From NCBI GenBank assembly GCA_022793895.1, contig JAAWDS010000010.1:62001-126000 (forward strand): a stretch of 64,000 nt of DNA, written 5' to 3'. Below, in pieces: positions 1 through 8,758 of the stretch; the first letter of the stretch is position 1, and each line of letters opens with the position of its first letter. The translations under genes and the position numbers were made by a program. The notes beneath the pieces are model-generated. The model did no database searches. It worked only from the letters and a program-made list of their open reading frames with translations, and was not told the DNA's origin. Source of the DNA: Provencibacterium sp. Its GTDB lineage: Bacteria; Bacillota; Clostridia; Oscillospirales; Ruminococcaceae.

Positions 1-560
1 GCGCGCACATAGCTCTGCTCGACATAGATCTTCACCGGATCCAACCCCGTCGGGTAGTAGGGGCCGGAGGGGGAGAGCAGCACCATGTAAAGATAGCTGT
101 CCGACGGCTTTACGCCGAGCTTCGGCTCGGTGGCGATGATGAAAGGGCGGATGTAGAGCGAGGAATCCTTGGCGTGGGGGATCCAATCGCGATCGAGCTC
201 GACGAGCTGCTTGAGGCTCTCCAGCAGCAGCTCCTCATCGAGCGGCGGAATGCACATCCGCTCGCAGGAGGCGTTGAGCCGCTTAAAGTTTTCCTGCGGC
301 CGGAAGAGATAAACCCCGCCGTCATCCCCGCGATAGGCTTTGAGGCCCTCAAAGATCTCCTGGCCGTAGTGCAGGCACATGGCCGAGGGCTCCATCGGGA
401 TGGGGCCGTAGGGTACGATGCGGGCGGAGTGCCAGCCCTGGCCCTTATCATAATTCATGATCAGCATGTGATCGGTAAAGATGGTTCCGAAGCCCAGCTT
501 CGATTCATCCGCCGGCTTTGCCTTTGGAGCGGCGGTGCGCTCCACTTTGATTTCATACAT
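1..560 (-). CDS. ilvE: Branched-chain amino acid aminotransferase, C-terminus cut by window edge
   Basis: Reverse-strand translation from ATG at 560 reads MYEIKVERTAAPKAKPADESKLGFGTIFTDHMLIMNYDKGQGWHSARIVPYGPIPMEPSAMCLHYGQEIFEGLKAYRGDDGGVYLFRPQENFKRLN, typical of class IV BCAT; runs off the left edge, so absent from the ORF track. Confidence 0.9.
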   Translation of the reverse strand, partial: MYEIKVERTAAPKAKPADESKLGFGTIFTDHMLIMNYDKGQGWHSARIVPYGPIPMEPSAMCLHYGQEIFEGLKAYRGDDGGVYLFRPQENFKRLNASCERMCIPPLDEELLLESLKQLVELDRDWIPHAKDSSLYIRPFIIATEPKLGVKPSDSYLYMVLLSPSGPYYPTGLDPVKIYVEQSYVR

Positions 561-851
561 CACGCTCACCCTTTACTCTAGTATATAAAACCGCCCGCCA
601 ACCGGCCGGCAGCTTTTTGCAGGAACGAAAGCTGCCCATTGCACATTCGCTTTTTTGCATTTTATCACCTTGAAGCGAAAAATGCAACCGGCGGCCGGTA
701 TCTTGCGGCCGGCTGCGCCGTTTTCAGACGGCCGCAAAAAAGAAAAGAAACGGTGCGGGCCGCTCCTCCGGTTTGTAGAAAAAGGACGCGCTGAAAAAAT
801 TTCATTTTGCAGCGCGTCCTTTCGCGCACTGGGAAAATTTTGCCACAGCAT

Positions 852-880
852 CTTGACTTCCAGATGGGAATATGGTCTAA
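852..880 (+). promoter_or_regulatory. Putative sigma-A promoter: TTGACT, 17-nt spacer, TCTAAT
   Basis: TTGACT followed by 17 nt and TCTAAT, immediately upstream of the riboswitch-like leader. Confidence 0.55.
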
Positions 881-900
881 TAAGGGAAACAAAATAAACC

Positions 901-986
901 CGTGAGGGAGTAGCAGGCGTCTTTGGCGCAGCAAGTCAACATCCTGGCCGTTTCGGTCTGGCTTGCTTTCATTTGCGAGACTCATG
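901..986 (+). ncRNA. Putative yybP-ykoY (Mn2+) riboswitch aptamer
   Basis: CGTGAG(901-906)/CTCATG(981-986) can form P1. It encloses GGAGTAGC at its 5' side and GCGAGA at its 3' side, with an internal AGTCAACAT, all hallmarks of yybP-ykoY; lies upstream of a cation exchanger gene. Confidence 0.72.
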
Positions 987-1000
987 TATGGCTTTGGCAG

Positions 1001-1069
1001 TACATGGGGCAGGCTCTCCCCCGTTTGGAGGACCCATGTATGGCTTATCCGGCTATACTTGGGTCTTTT
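1001..1069 (+). promoter_or_regulatory. Expression platform: antiterminator TACATGGG/CCCATGTA versus intrinsic terminator GACCCATGTATGGC...GGCTATACTTGGGTCTTTT
   Basis: The two helices share 1033-1040 and are mutually exclusive; the terminator is followed by TTTT. Confidence 0.7.
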
Positions 1070-1097
1070 GTTATTCTAAAAACGGGAGGAAACGGAA

Positions 1098-2060
1098 ATG
1101 GAACTGGCTGTGACTGTTCTGCTGTTCGCTGCGGGCGCGGCGCTCGTCATCAAAGGAGGGGATCTCTTCGTGGATGCCGCCTCATGGATTGCCGAAAGGA
1201 GCGGGATCCCCAAGCTGATTGTCGGGGCCACCATCGTCAGCCTGGCGACGACCATGCCGGAAATGCTGGTGTCCGTCATGGCGGCCGTACAAGGAAAGGT
1301 GGATATGTCGATCGGGAACGCCGTAGGCAGCGTTACGGCGAACCTGGGGCTTATCATGGCGCTGGCGCTTATCTGCATGCCGGGAACGATCCGCCGGAGC
1401 GATTACCTGCTGAAAACCGTCCTGATGCTCGCCGCCGCTGCGCTCATAGCGGCCTGCGGGGTGGCAGGGGCGGTCCCCCTGCCGGTTTCGCTGATGCTGA
1501 TCGCCGTCTTCGCCGTGTTTCTGTGGGAAAATATCCGCGGGGCGCGAAAGTCGGCGGTCCTCCGGCAGCAGGAGCCGGGCAGCAGAAGCCCTCTTTCGCG
1601 GAAAACCGCACTTCTCTATGGGCTGAAATTTGCCGCGGGCGCGGCGGGAATTATCGTTGGCGCGCAGCTTTTGGTGGATAACGGCAGCGAATTGGCGCGC
1701 TTGGCAGGGATCCCGGAGCGGGTCATTGGGATAACGCTGGTAGCGGTCGGAACTTCTCTGCCGGAATTGATTACGACGGTGACGGCCATCGTTAAAAAAC
1801 AGTCCGCCCTGTCGGTGGGAAATATCCTGGGGGCCAACATCATGGATTTGGCCCTCATCATGCCCCTGTCGTCGCTGCTTTCAGGACAAGCGCTGCCTAT
1901 TTCACCCGCCTTTGCCTTTGTGGATCTGCCTGTCTGTCTGCTCATTGGGCTGCTTGCCATGGTTCCCGCTCTCATCCGTTCGCGGTTCAGCCGCTGGCAG
2001 GGCATCCTTCTTCTGGCGGTTTACGGGAGCTACGTGTTGTTTACCTGCATAGCGGTTTAG
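1098..2060 (+). CDS. Calcium/sodium antiporter family (CaCA) membrane protein
   Basis: 320 aa, two repeated alpha motifs (GGDLFVDAASWIAERSGIPKLIVGATIVSLATTMPEMLVS; GAQLLVDNGSELARLAGIPERVIGITLVAVGTSLPELITT); RBS gggagga. Confidence 0.92.
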   Translation: MELAVTVLLFAAGAALVIKGGDLFVDAASWIAERSGIPKLIVGATIVSLATTMPEMLVSVMAAVQGKVDMSIGNAVGSVTANLGLIMALALICMPGTIRRSDYLLKTVLMLAAAALIAACGVAGAVPLPVSLMLIAVFAVFLWENIRGARKSAVLRQQEPGSRSPLSRKTALLYGLKFAAGAAGIIVGAQLLVDNGSELARLAGIPERVIGITLVAVGTSLPELITTVTAIVKKQSALSVGNILGANIMDLALIMPLSSLLSGQALPISPAFAFVDLPVCLLIGLLAMVPALIRSRFSRWQGILLLAVYGSYVLFTCIAV

Positions 2061-2381
2061 CCGGACTTCCGCGCTTTATTATGTCCCGGAAACGGCGGGG
2101 TCCCTGAAAACGCTGCGGGAAGCCTTCCCGGAGAGGCCGCTTCCTGCGTGGGATCCGTCCGCTTGTTGTCATTTTTCGCATAAAACGACAGGCTGCATCA
2201 AGAAGCGCCGAAATTCACAAATTCTTTCTGGTTCTTTCCGGCCGGATATGGTACGATAAAGACGGCTTTTATAGCCGCGTCCGGTTCCCGTCCCCTCACA
2301 GGGCGAGCGCATGCCGGGCGGGGAAGGGCCCGCTTTCAGGCGGCTGCCTTATCCGTTTATCTACCGATTGGGAGGGTATAC

Positions 2382-4169
2382 ATGCACAAGCAAACGTCCA
2401 AAGGATGGAGAAGAAAGACGGCGGCCCTTCTTGCGGCGGCAGGGCTTTTTGCCTGCGTGCCGGTACCGGCTGCGGCCTATGATGATTTTGAAACCGTCAC
2501 CGCACAGGTGGATCTGCCTCTTTTGCAGGAGCTGGCCGTCACCCGGCCGGAGGGGAAGGCTTCCACCAGCGCGGCCAACTATTACTTGACCGGTTCCTCC
2601 AATCCGGAAGAGGAGCTGACGCTGAACGGCGAACCGGTATCCGGCCGCGGCGCGCTGGGCAGTTGGGGCGCATGGGTCGCTCTCTCTCCGGGGGAGAACA
2701 CCTTTACGCTGCGCAACGGCGCGGCGGAGGAAACCGTTTCGATTCTAAAGAGCGCAGGAGCCGGAGAGGTGGAAACCACCACCGTCCTCACCTCGCAGAC
2801 GCCGCTCTATGATGTGGCGGCCCTGGCGGGGGAGAAGGCGGTTTTCCGCTGCGTGGCCCCCGCCGGCGCGCAGGTGTCCGTTCAGGTGGATGGAGAAACC
2901 GTCCCGCTGCGTCAGAAGGTTGCGGCGGCGGTGGAGGGCGTGCCCGCGGTCTTTACCGGGGAGTGGACCGTTCCGGACGGCGGCGGCGTCCGCAGCCTGG
3001 GTCCTGTGGAATATACGCTGCGCTACCGGGGGGAGACGAGCGTCTATCCTTCGGAGGGCGCGCTCTATGCGGTGGGATCCGGGGAAACGCTGCTCGTTCA
3101 GATGAAGGATACCTCCTCTACCGTTTTTAGAGAAAGCTCCACCTCCAGTAACTTCATGGCGACGGCCAAGGCGGGCGCCGTCGATTATGTGCAGGCCATT
3201 GAAGGCAATATGTATCAGCTCGGCATGGGCGGCTGGGTGCTGCAACAGAATGCGCAGCCGCTGACCGAAGCGGCCGGTTATCAGAACCGGGTTTCGGACG
3301 TTTGGTTCGAATCGGATGAGAAAGCGGAGCGCTTCATTTTTAACGGGACCGGCCAGCCGGTTTTCACCGCCTATCAGGATGCGGAACGGCTGCACATCTT
3401 TTTCCCACACACCTCCGGGATCGACGCGGTGCCTACCGGCAGCAGCCGGCTGTTCGATTCGGTGCGCGTTTCCCGGCAGGAGGACGGCGTCAGCCTGGAT
3501 TTCATGCTGTCCGAAGGGCAGACGCTCTGGGGCTATGTCGTGGAGTACGACGGCGAGGGATCCACCATCCTTACTTGCAAGTTCCCTCCGCGGCGGGCGA
3601 AGGGCTCTCAGCCGCTGGCGGGCGTAACCGTCGCCATTGATCCGGGCCATGGCGGGGAGGACAGCGGCGCGCTGGGCATTACGGCTACCCGCGGGGCGAC
3701 CGAGAAGCAGATCACCCTGGCGACCGCGCTGGCGGTGGAAAAGCGGCTGCAATCGCTGGGCGCTTCGGTCGTCATGACCCGCCGGGATGATAGCGCCGTC
3801 TCCCTCAGCGAGCGCCAGCGCATTGCCGAGCAGGCGAAGGCGGATTTCTTCATTGCGCTGCACGCCAACGCCCCGGCCGCCGGTTCCAACGGCCTGAAGC
3901 CGAACGGCGTGGAGGTCTATTATTATGAGGACATCTCCGCCTCCTTTGCCGGAACCCTGCTGGAGCGGATGGTCTCCGAAACGGGGCGCAGCGCGCGCTG
4001 GGCCCGTTACTCCAATTTTAAGGTAACGCTCAATTCCTATGCGCCCTCGGTTTTGCTCGAAATGGGATTTTTGCAGAACCCTGCGGAATATGATGACATG
4101 TGCAGCCGCCGCGGCATTTTCCGCACGGCCAACGCGGTAGCGGACAGCATCTTGGCCGCGCTTGACTGA
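2382..4169 (+). CDS. Secreted N-acetylmuramoyl-L-alanine amidase (Amidase_3)
   Basis: Signal peptide; C-terminal VAIDPGHGGEDSGALG, FFIALHANA and LLEMGFLQNPAEYD motifs. Confidence 0.9.
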   Translation: MHKQTSKGWRRKTAALLAAAGLFACVPVPAAAYDDFETVTAQVDLPLLQELAVTRPEGKASTSAANYYLTGSSNPEEELTLNGEPVSGRGALGSWGAWVALSPGENTFTLRNGAAEETVSILKSAGAGEVETTTVLTSQTPLYDVAALAGEKAVFRCVAPAGAQVSVQVDGETVPLRQKVAAAVEGVPAVFTGEWTVPDGGGVRSLGPVEYTLRYRGETSVYPSEGALYAVGSGETLLVQMKDTSSTVFRESSTSSNFMATAKAGAVDYVQAIEGNMYQLGMGGWVLQQNAQPLTEAAGYQNRVSDVWFESDEKAERFIFNGTGQPVFTAYQDAERLHIFFPHTSGIDAVPTGSSRLFDSVRVSRQEDGVSLDFMLSEGQTLWGYVVEYDGEGSTILTCKFPPRRAKGSQPLAGVTVAIDPGHGGEDSGALGITATRGATEKQITLATALAVEKRLQSLGASVVMTRRDDSAVSLSERQRIAEQAKADFFIALHANAPAAGSNGLKPNGVEVYYYEDISASFAGTLLERMVSETGRSARWARYSNFKVTLNSYAPSVLLEMGFLQNPAEYDDMCSRRGIFRTANAVADSILAALD

Positions 4170-4257
4170 AAGAATGCGCCCGGACAGGCGAGCTTGCCAA
4201 TTTTGCACCGCCGGAATGGGCCGGATTGCACAAACTGCTAAAACGTATTCCGCCCTA

Positions 4258-4286
4258 TTGACACCCGATTCGGGGCGTGCTATAGT
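4258..4286 (+). promoter_or_regulatory. adhE promoter: TTGACA, 17 nt, TATAGT
   Basis: Near-consensus -35/-10 with 17-nt spacing. Confidence 0.75.
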
Positions 4287-4287
4287 A

Positions 4288-4305
4288 TTGACAAAGAATT
4301 AACAA
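4288..4305 (+). promoter_or_regulatory. Rex-like operator TTGACAAAGAATTAACAA
   Basis: Close match to TTGTTAA-N4-TTAACAA, positioned just after the -10 of the adhE promoter. Confidence 0.6.
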
Positions 4306-4476
4306 TCTTTGCGGATGAAACGTTTTCTCCTGGGGAAAGCTAAGAGAAAGGCCCATCCGCCGGATCGATACCGTCCGTGCGCTTGGAGAAGCGCAAGCCC
4401 GCTTTTTTACCCGGAGGGCCGCCGGCCCGCCGGACGGAAACCGAAATATGCAGCAGAAAGAAAGGAAGGAACCGCC

Positions 4477-7104
4477 ATGGCAGAGAAGAAGGCCCCGGAA
4501 GCCGCCAAGGTTGAAACGCAGGAGATGATCGATACCCTGGTGCGCAACGCGAACAAAGCGCTCGAAGCCTACATGCACATGACCCAAGAGCAGATGGATG
4601 AGATTGTTCATGCAATGGCGCTCGCCGGCCTGGATAATCACCAGCGGCTGGCGAAGCTCGCCGTAGACGAGACGAAGCGCGGCGTTTTTGAAGACAAGGT
4701 GATTAAGAACATTTTTGCAACCGAATATATCTGGCACTCGATTAAGTATCAAAAGACGGTCGGCATTGTGGACGAGAACGATATGGAGGGCTATGTCGAG
4801 GTAGCCGAGCCGGTGGGCGTCGTCGCGGGCGTCACCCCGGTTACCAACCCGACCTCCACCACGATGTTCAAATCGCTCATTTGCACCAAGACCCGCAACC
4901 CGGTCATCTTCGGCTTCCATCCCTCGGCGCAGAAGTGCTCGGTCGAAGCGGCCAAGGTGCTGCGGGACGCAGCCATTGCCCATGGCGCTCCGGAATACTG
5001 CATTCAGTGGATTGAGTTTCCCTCGATTGAGGCGACCAACGCGCTGATGAATCATCCCGGCGTTTCGATGATTTTGGCCACCGGCGGCTCCGGCATGGTG
5101 CGCAGCGCCTATTCCTGCGGCAAGCCTGCGCTCGGCGTCGGCCCCGGCAACGTGCCCTGCTATATCAATAAAAATGTGGATGTCGCCCGTGCCTGCAACG
5201 ACCTCATCCTCTCCAAGACCTTTGATAACGGCATGATCTGCGCCAGCGAGCAGGCCGCCATTGTCGATGAGGCCATCAGCGCTGAGTTTGAGAAGATTAT
5301 GAGCGGCTATGGCTGCTACTTCCTGCGCGGCGACGAGATCAAAAAGGTTTCGGATTATGTCATCAGCGCGGAAAAGCAGTCGGTCAACCCGGTCGTGGTC
5401 GGCCAGCCGGCTTGGTGGATTGCCGAGCAGGCGGGCGTGAAGGTCCCGGCGGGCACCAAGATTTTGTTGGCGCGGCTGGAGGGCGTCGGTCCTGCGTTCC
5501 CGCTTTCCCGCGAAAAGCTCTCCCCCGTGCTCGCCTATTTTGTGGTGAAGAATGAGGCGGAAGGCTTCCGCATAGCCCGCGAAATGCTGGAGTTCGGCGG
5601 CCTCGGCCATTCGGCGGTTATCCACTCGAACGATGCGGAGCTCTGCAACCGGTATGGCGAAGAGATGAAGGTTGGGCGCATCATTGTCAATTCCCCGTCC
5701 AGCCAGGGCGCGATCGGCGATATTTACAACACCAACACCCCCTCGCTCACCTTGGGCTGCGGATCCTTCGGCCACAACTCGACCACCTCCAACGTGTCTT
5801 CGGTGAACCTGGTCAACAAGAAGCGCATCGCCAAGAGGAGGGTCAACATGCAGTGGTTCAAAATCCCGCCGAAGATCTACTTTGAAAAAGATTCCATTCA
5901 GTACCTGGAGAAGATGCCGGACATCTCCCGCGCTTTCATCGTCACCGATCCGACGATGGTGAAGCTCGGCAATGTCGACAAGATCCTTTACTACCTGCGC
6001 AAGCGCACCGAGTACTGCCACGCCGAGATCTTCTCGGAGGTAGAGCCGGATCCCTCCAAGACCACCATCATGCGGGGCGTTGCGGCGATGAACCAGTTCC
6101 AGCCGGACGTTATCATCGCGCTCGGCGGCGGCTCGGCGATGGATGCGGCGAAGGGCATGTGGCTGTTCTATGAGCACCCCGATACCGATTTTGACGGGCT
6201 GCGCCTCAAGTTCTTAGATATCCGCAAGCGCACCTACCACTTCCCGCACCTAGGCGAAAAGTGCCAGATGGTCTGCATTCCCACCACCTCCGGCACCGGC
6301 AGCGAGGTGACCTCCTTCTCGGTCATTACCGATAAGGAAAACGGAAACATCAAATACCCGCTCGCCGACTATGAGCTCACCCCCGACGTGGCGATCATCG
6401 ATCCGCAGTTTGTCATGTCGCTGCCCAAGAGCGCGACCTGCTTCACCGGCCTGGACGTGCTGACCCACGCGATTGAAGCCTATGTTTCGATCCTCTCCTC
6501 CGATTATACCGACGGCCTGGCAATGCAGGCGATCGAGATGGTCTTTGAGTACCTGCCGCGCGCCTATCACAACGGGGCGACCGACGAGGAGGCCCGTGAG
6601 AAGATGCACAACGCCTCCTGCATTGCGGGCATGGCCTTCACCAACGCCTTCCTCGGCCTGAACCACTCGATGGCGCACAAGCTCGGCGGCGAGTACCACA
6701 TCCCGCACGGCCTGGCCAACGCGGTTCTGCTGCCCTGGGTTGTGGAGTACAACGGCGGCAAGCCCTCGAAGTTCGCCACCTGGCCGAAATACGGCAAGTT
6801 TATCGCTGACCGCAAGTACCAGAAGATTGCCAAGCACCTGGGGCTCAAGGCCGCGACCCCGGAGGAGGGCGTCCGCGCTCTGGCCGACGCTATCCGCGCT
6901 TTGATGAAGGATATCGAGTGCCCGATGAGCATTCAGGAGTGCGGGGTCGAAGAAGGGGTATTCTTCAGCGGGCTGGAGAAGCTCAGCTACCGTGCCTTTG
7001 AGGATCAGTGCACCACCGCCAACCCGCGTTATCCGCTCGTGACCGAGATCGAGGAGGTCTATACCAAGGCCTTCTATGGCAACCGGGACGCGAAAAAGAA
7101 ATAA
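4477..7104 (+). CDS. adhE: Bifunctional acetaldehyde-CoA/alcohol dehydrogenase
   Basis: ALDH domain (GMICASEQAAIVDE) fused to Fe-ADH domain (ALGGGSAMDAAKG, GLNHSMAHKLGGEYHIPHGLANA); ATG at 4477 preceded by aaggaagg. Confidence 0.95.
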   Translation: MAEKKAPEAAKVETQEMIDTLVRNANKALEAYMHMTQEQMDEIVHAMALAGLDNHQRLAKLAVDETKRGVFEDKVIKNIFATEYIWHSIKYQKTVGIVDENDMEGYVEVAEPVGVVAGVTPVTNPTSTTMFKSLICTKTRNPVIFGFHPSAQKCSVEAAKVLRDAAIAHGAPEYCIQWIEFPSIEATNALMNHPGVSMILATGGSGMVRSAYSCGKPALGVGPGNVPCYINKNVDVARACNDLILSKTFDNGMICASEQAAIVDEAISAEFEKIMSGYGCYFLRGDEIKKVSDYVISAEKQSVNPVVVGQPAWWIAEQAGVKVPAGTKILLARLEGVGPAFPLSREKLSPVLAYFVVKNEAEGFRIAREMLEFGGLGHSAVIHSNDAELCNRYGEEMKVGRIIVNSPSSQGAIGDIYNTNTPSLTLGCGSFGHNSTTSNVSSVNLVNKKRIAKRRVNMQWFKIPPKIYFEKDSIQYLEKMPDISRAFIVTDPTMVKLGNVDKILYYLRKRTEYCHAEIFSEVEPDPSKTTIMRGVAAMNQFQPDVIIALGGGSAMDAAKGMWLFYEHPDTDFDGLRLKFLDIRKRTYHFPHLGEKCQMVCIPTTSGTGSEVTSFSVITDKENGNIKYPLADYELTPDVAIIDPQFVMSLPKSATCFTGLDVLTHAIEAYVSILSSDYTDGLAMQAIEMVFEYLPRAYHNGATDEEAREKMHNASCIAGMAFTNAFLGLNHSMAHKLGGEYHIPHGLANAVLLPWVVEYNGGKPSKFATWPKYGKFIADRKYQKIAKHLGLKAATPEEGVRALADAIRALMKDIECPMSIQECGVEEGVFFSGLEKLSYRAFEDQCTTANPRYPLVTEIEEVYTKAFYGNRDAKKK

Positions 7105-7126
7105 GCTCCTCATTTTGAAAAGGGTG

Positions 7127-7163
7127 AAACCCGGAGGCTGCGCTGAAAGCAGCCTCCGGGTTT
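7127..7163 (+). terminator. Hairpin terminator after adhE
   Basis: AAACCCGGAGGCTGC / GCAGCCTCCGGGTTT perfect stem. Confidence 0.75.
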
Positions 7164-7232
7164 ATCGTTTATGGGAATGGACAACCGGTTCCGTTTTGCC
7201 GGAAAGCTGCTGTTACAAACCTTCTAAAAAGG

Positions 7233-7249
7233 ATGACAAAATAATTACA
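7233..7249 (-). promoter_or_regulatory. WalR-like direct repeat (TGTAAT-N5-TGTCAT) upstream of secreted paralog 1
   Basis: Minus-strand reading TGTAAT TATTT TGTCAT; equivalent box at 8612-8628. Confidence 0.4.
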
Positions 7250-7267
7250 AAAAATTTAAAAACCTGC

Positions 7268-7296
7268 TTGCAATTTTTTCCGGTTTCAGTTATACT
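7268..7296 (+). promoter_or_regulatory. Promoter TTGCAA-N17-TATACT for secreted paralog 1
   Basis: Same -35, spacing and -10 as paralog 2. Confidence 0.7.
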
Positions 7297-7371
7297 AAGA
7301 TTGTAAAGCAAGCGGGGAAGGGAGAGCTCTTCGCTGCACAATACAAGCAATTGCAGAGGGGGCATTTTAGA

Positions 7372-8280
7372 ATGAAAAAGATTTTAGCAGCGGTTTTGGC
7401 AGTAGCCATGTCGTTGAGCATGGCGTCGGTAGCGTTTGCAACGAATACGGCTGTTATTAAGGAATCGGATAGCGGCGTGATCGATCCGTCGAAGGACTAC
7501 TTTACGGCGGAAGAGGGAAAATTGCTGACGAGCTATCCGAGTAAAACGGAGTTCGACGTGGAGGATTATCAGATTTACACCAAAAAATCGGATGATATGG
7601 TGTTTAAATTCAAAGTAAAGTCTGGCGAGAAGCTCCGCGCCGATGTTGTGGATGGGAAGGTTTCCGTTTCCGCTAAGCGGGAAAGCAACAATGTTTATAA
7701 AATCACGATTAAGCCGAAATACGGCGTTCGCGATTTTGAGCTCAAAAAGTGGAAAGTAGAGCTTGATGTTGGGAACAGCATCTATTTCATCAAAGGCAAG
7801 GGCGCTTATTCCGATACCCAGAACGTATCCTCCGGCGATCGTCTGACTGTCCGCGACTCCAAGATGGGAGCGGATGACGGCAGCACCGGATCCATCTTCG
7901 AGTTTGACGAGGTGCTGGATGAAGAAACCCGCATCCGCTGCCACGATTACGTAGATGTGTTATTTAAGGGCAACTATGGCACCGATAAAGAAAACATGCG
8001 TGTGGATGACGGCGAGATCGCTGAGGTTTCCAAGTTCTTTGGGGACAGCGACCTGGATTTCTACGATTTCATTGGTACGCCCAAGTTTGCCACCAAGGTA
8101 AAAGTAGTAATCGATGGCGATAAAAATGCCGTTCTTTATGAGTACGATAAAAAGACGGGCGATCTGACCCGTGTAGATGCGAACTATGAGTCTGACGGCT
8201 GGGCCTTCACCACCAAGAACCTGGGTACCTATGTCCTGGCCGAAGAAGATTATGAGGCTGGGAATGCGAAAGCAGAGTAA
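7372..8280 (+). CDS. Secreted protein of unknown function, paralog 1 (no C-terminal anchor)
   Basis: Signal peptide MKKILAAVLAVAMSLSMASVAFA; extensive similarity to 8759-9844 (EETRIRCHDYVDV.FKGNYGTDKEN; KNLGTY.LAEE.YE.GN). Confidence 0.9.
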   Translation: MKKILAAVLAVAMSLSMASVAFATNTAVIKESDSGVIDPSKDYFTAEEGKLLTSYPSKTEFDVEDYQIYTKKSDDMVFKFKVKSGEKLRADVVDGKVSVSAKRESNNVYKITIKPKYGVRDFELKKWKVELDVGNSIYFIKGKGAYSDTQNVSSGDRLTVRDSKMGADDGSTGSIFEFDEVLDEETRIRCHDYVDVLFKGNYGTDKENMRVDDGEIAEVSKFFGDSDLDFYDFIGTPKFATKVKVVIDGDKNAVLYEYDKKTGDLTRVDANYESDGWAFTTKNLGTYVLAEEDYEAGNAKAE

Positions 8281-8300
8281 TTAGAATCTCAATAACAATT

Positions 8301-8336
8301 GATAGGGCCAGCCTTCTCTCCAGGGCTGGCCCTATC
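8301..8336 (+). terminator. 13-bp hairpin after paralog 1
   Basis: GATAGGGCCAGCC-TTCTCTCCAG-GGCTGGCCCTATC perfect stem; no strong T tract. Confidence 0.6.
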
Positions 8337-8611
8337 TCTATATCGGAGCGCTGCTTCCTTTTTACCCATGGTGCCTTCCCTTAAAGATCCGTTTCTTATA
8401 TCTCCCATCGCTTTGCGCATGACGGCAACCTCTACCTTACTTTCTTTTTTGAAAAATCGTACCCGCTTGGCCAGAACGCCGTACATAGATACCGCTGGGA
8501 CGGATACAGGAAGCAGGCATCCCTTTCGAGACAGAAAGCCGCGGTTTTCTCAGCGCTCATTTCCCTTTGAAAAGACCCGGTTAACAAACGGTGAAAGCGT
8601 TCCTGAATATG

Positions 8612-8628
8612 GTAACAAAATAATTACA
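8612..8628 (-). promoter_or_regulatory. WalR-like direct repeat TGTAAT-N5-TGTTAC upstream of secreted paralog 2
   Basis: Minus-strand reading fits TGTWAH-N5-TGTWAH fully. Confidence 0.45.
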
Positions 8629-8647
8629 AAAAAATTTCAAAAACCCC

Positions 8648-8676
8648 TTGCAATTTCCGAAAGGATACGCTATACT
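8648..8676 (+). promoter_or_regulatory. Promoter TTGCAA-N17-TATACT for secreted paralog 2
   Basis: Exact -35/-10 hexamers and spacing as paralog 1. Confidence 0.72.
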
Positions 8677-8758
8677 ATAACCATGCTGAGGGGAGGAAAT
8701 GGAGAGCCCTCTCCCAGTGAGATTTCAAAAGTTTAATCTTCAAGAGGAGGAAATACCA

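Noticed and set aside
655-985. Several short ORFs upstream of the riboswitch
   Set aside because: Mutually overlapping, no motifs; region contains a hairpin (781-822) and the promoter for the antiporter transcript.
923-1681. 252-aa plus-strand ORF overlapping the antiporter gene
   Set aside because: Overlaps the riboswitch-like leader and the well-supported CaCA gene in another frame; Arg/Gly-rich shadow translation.
4255-6177. 640-aa antisense ORF opposite adhE
   Set aside because: His/Arg/Gly-rich antisense shadow caused by strong GC3 bias of adhE; no recognisable domain.
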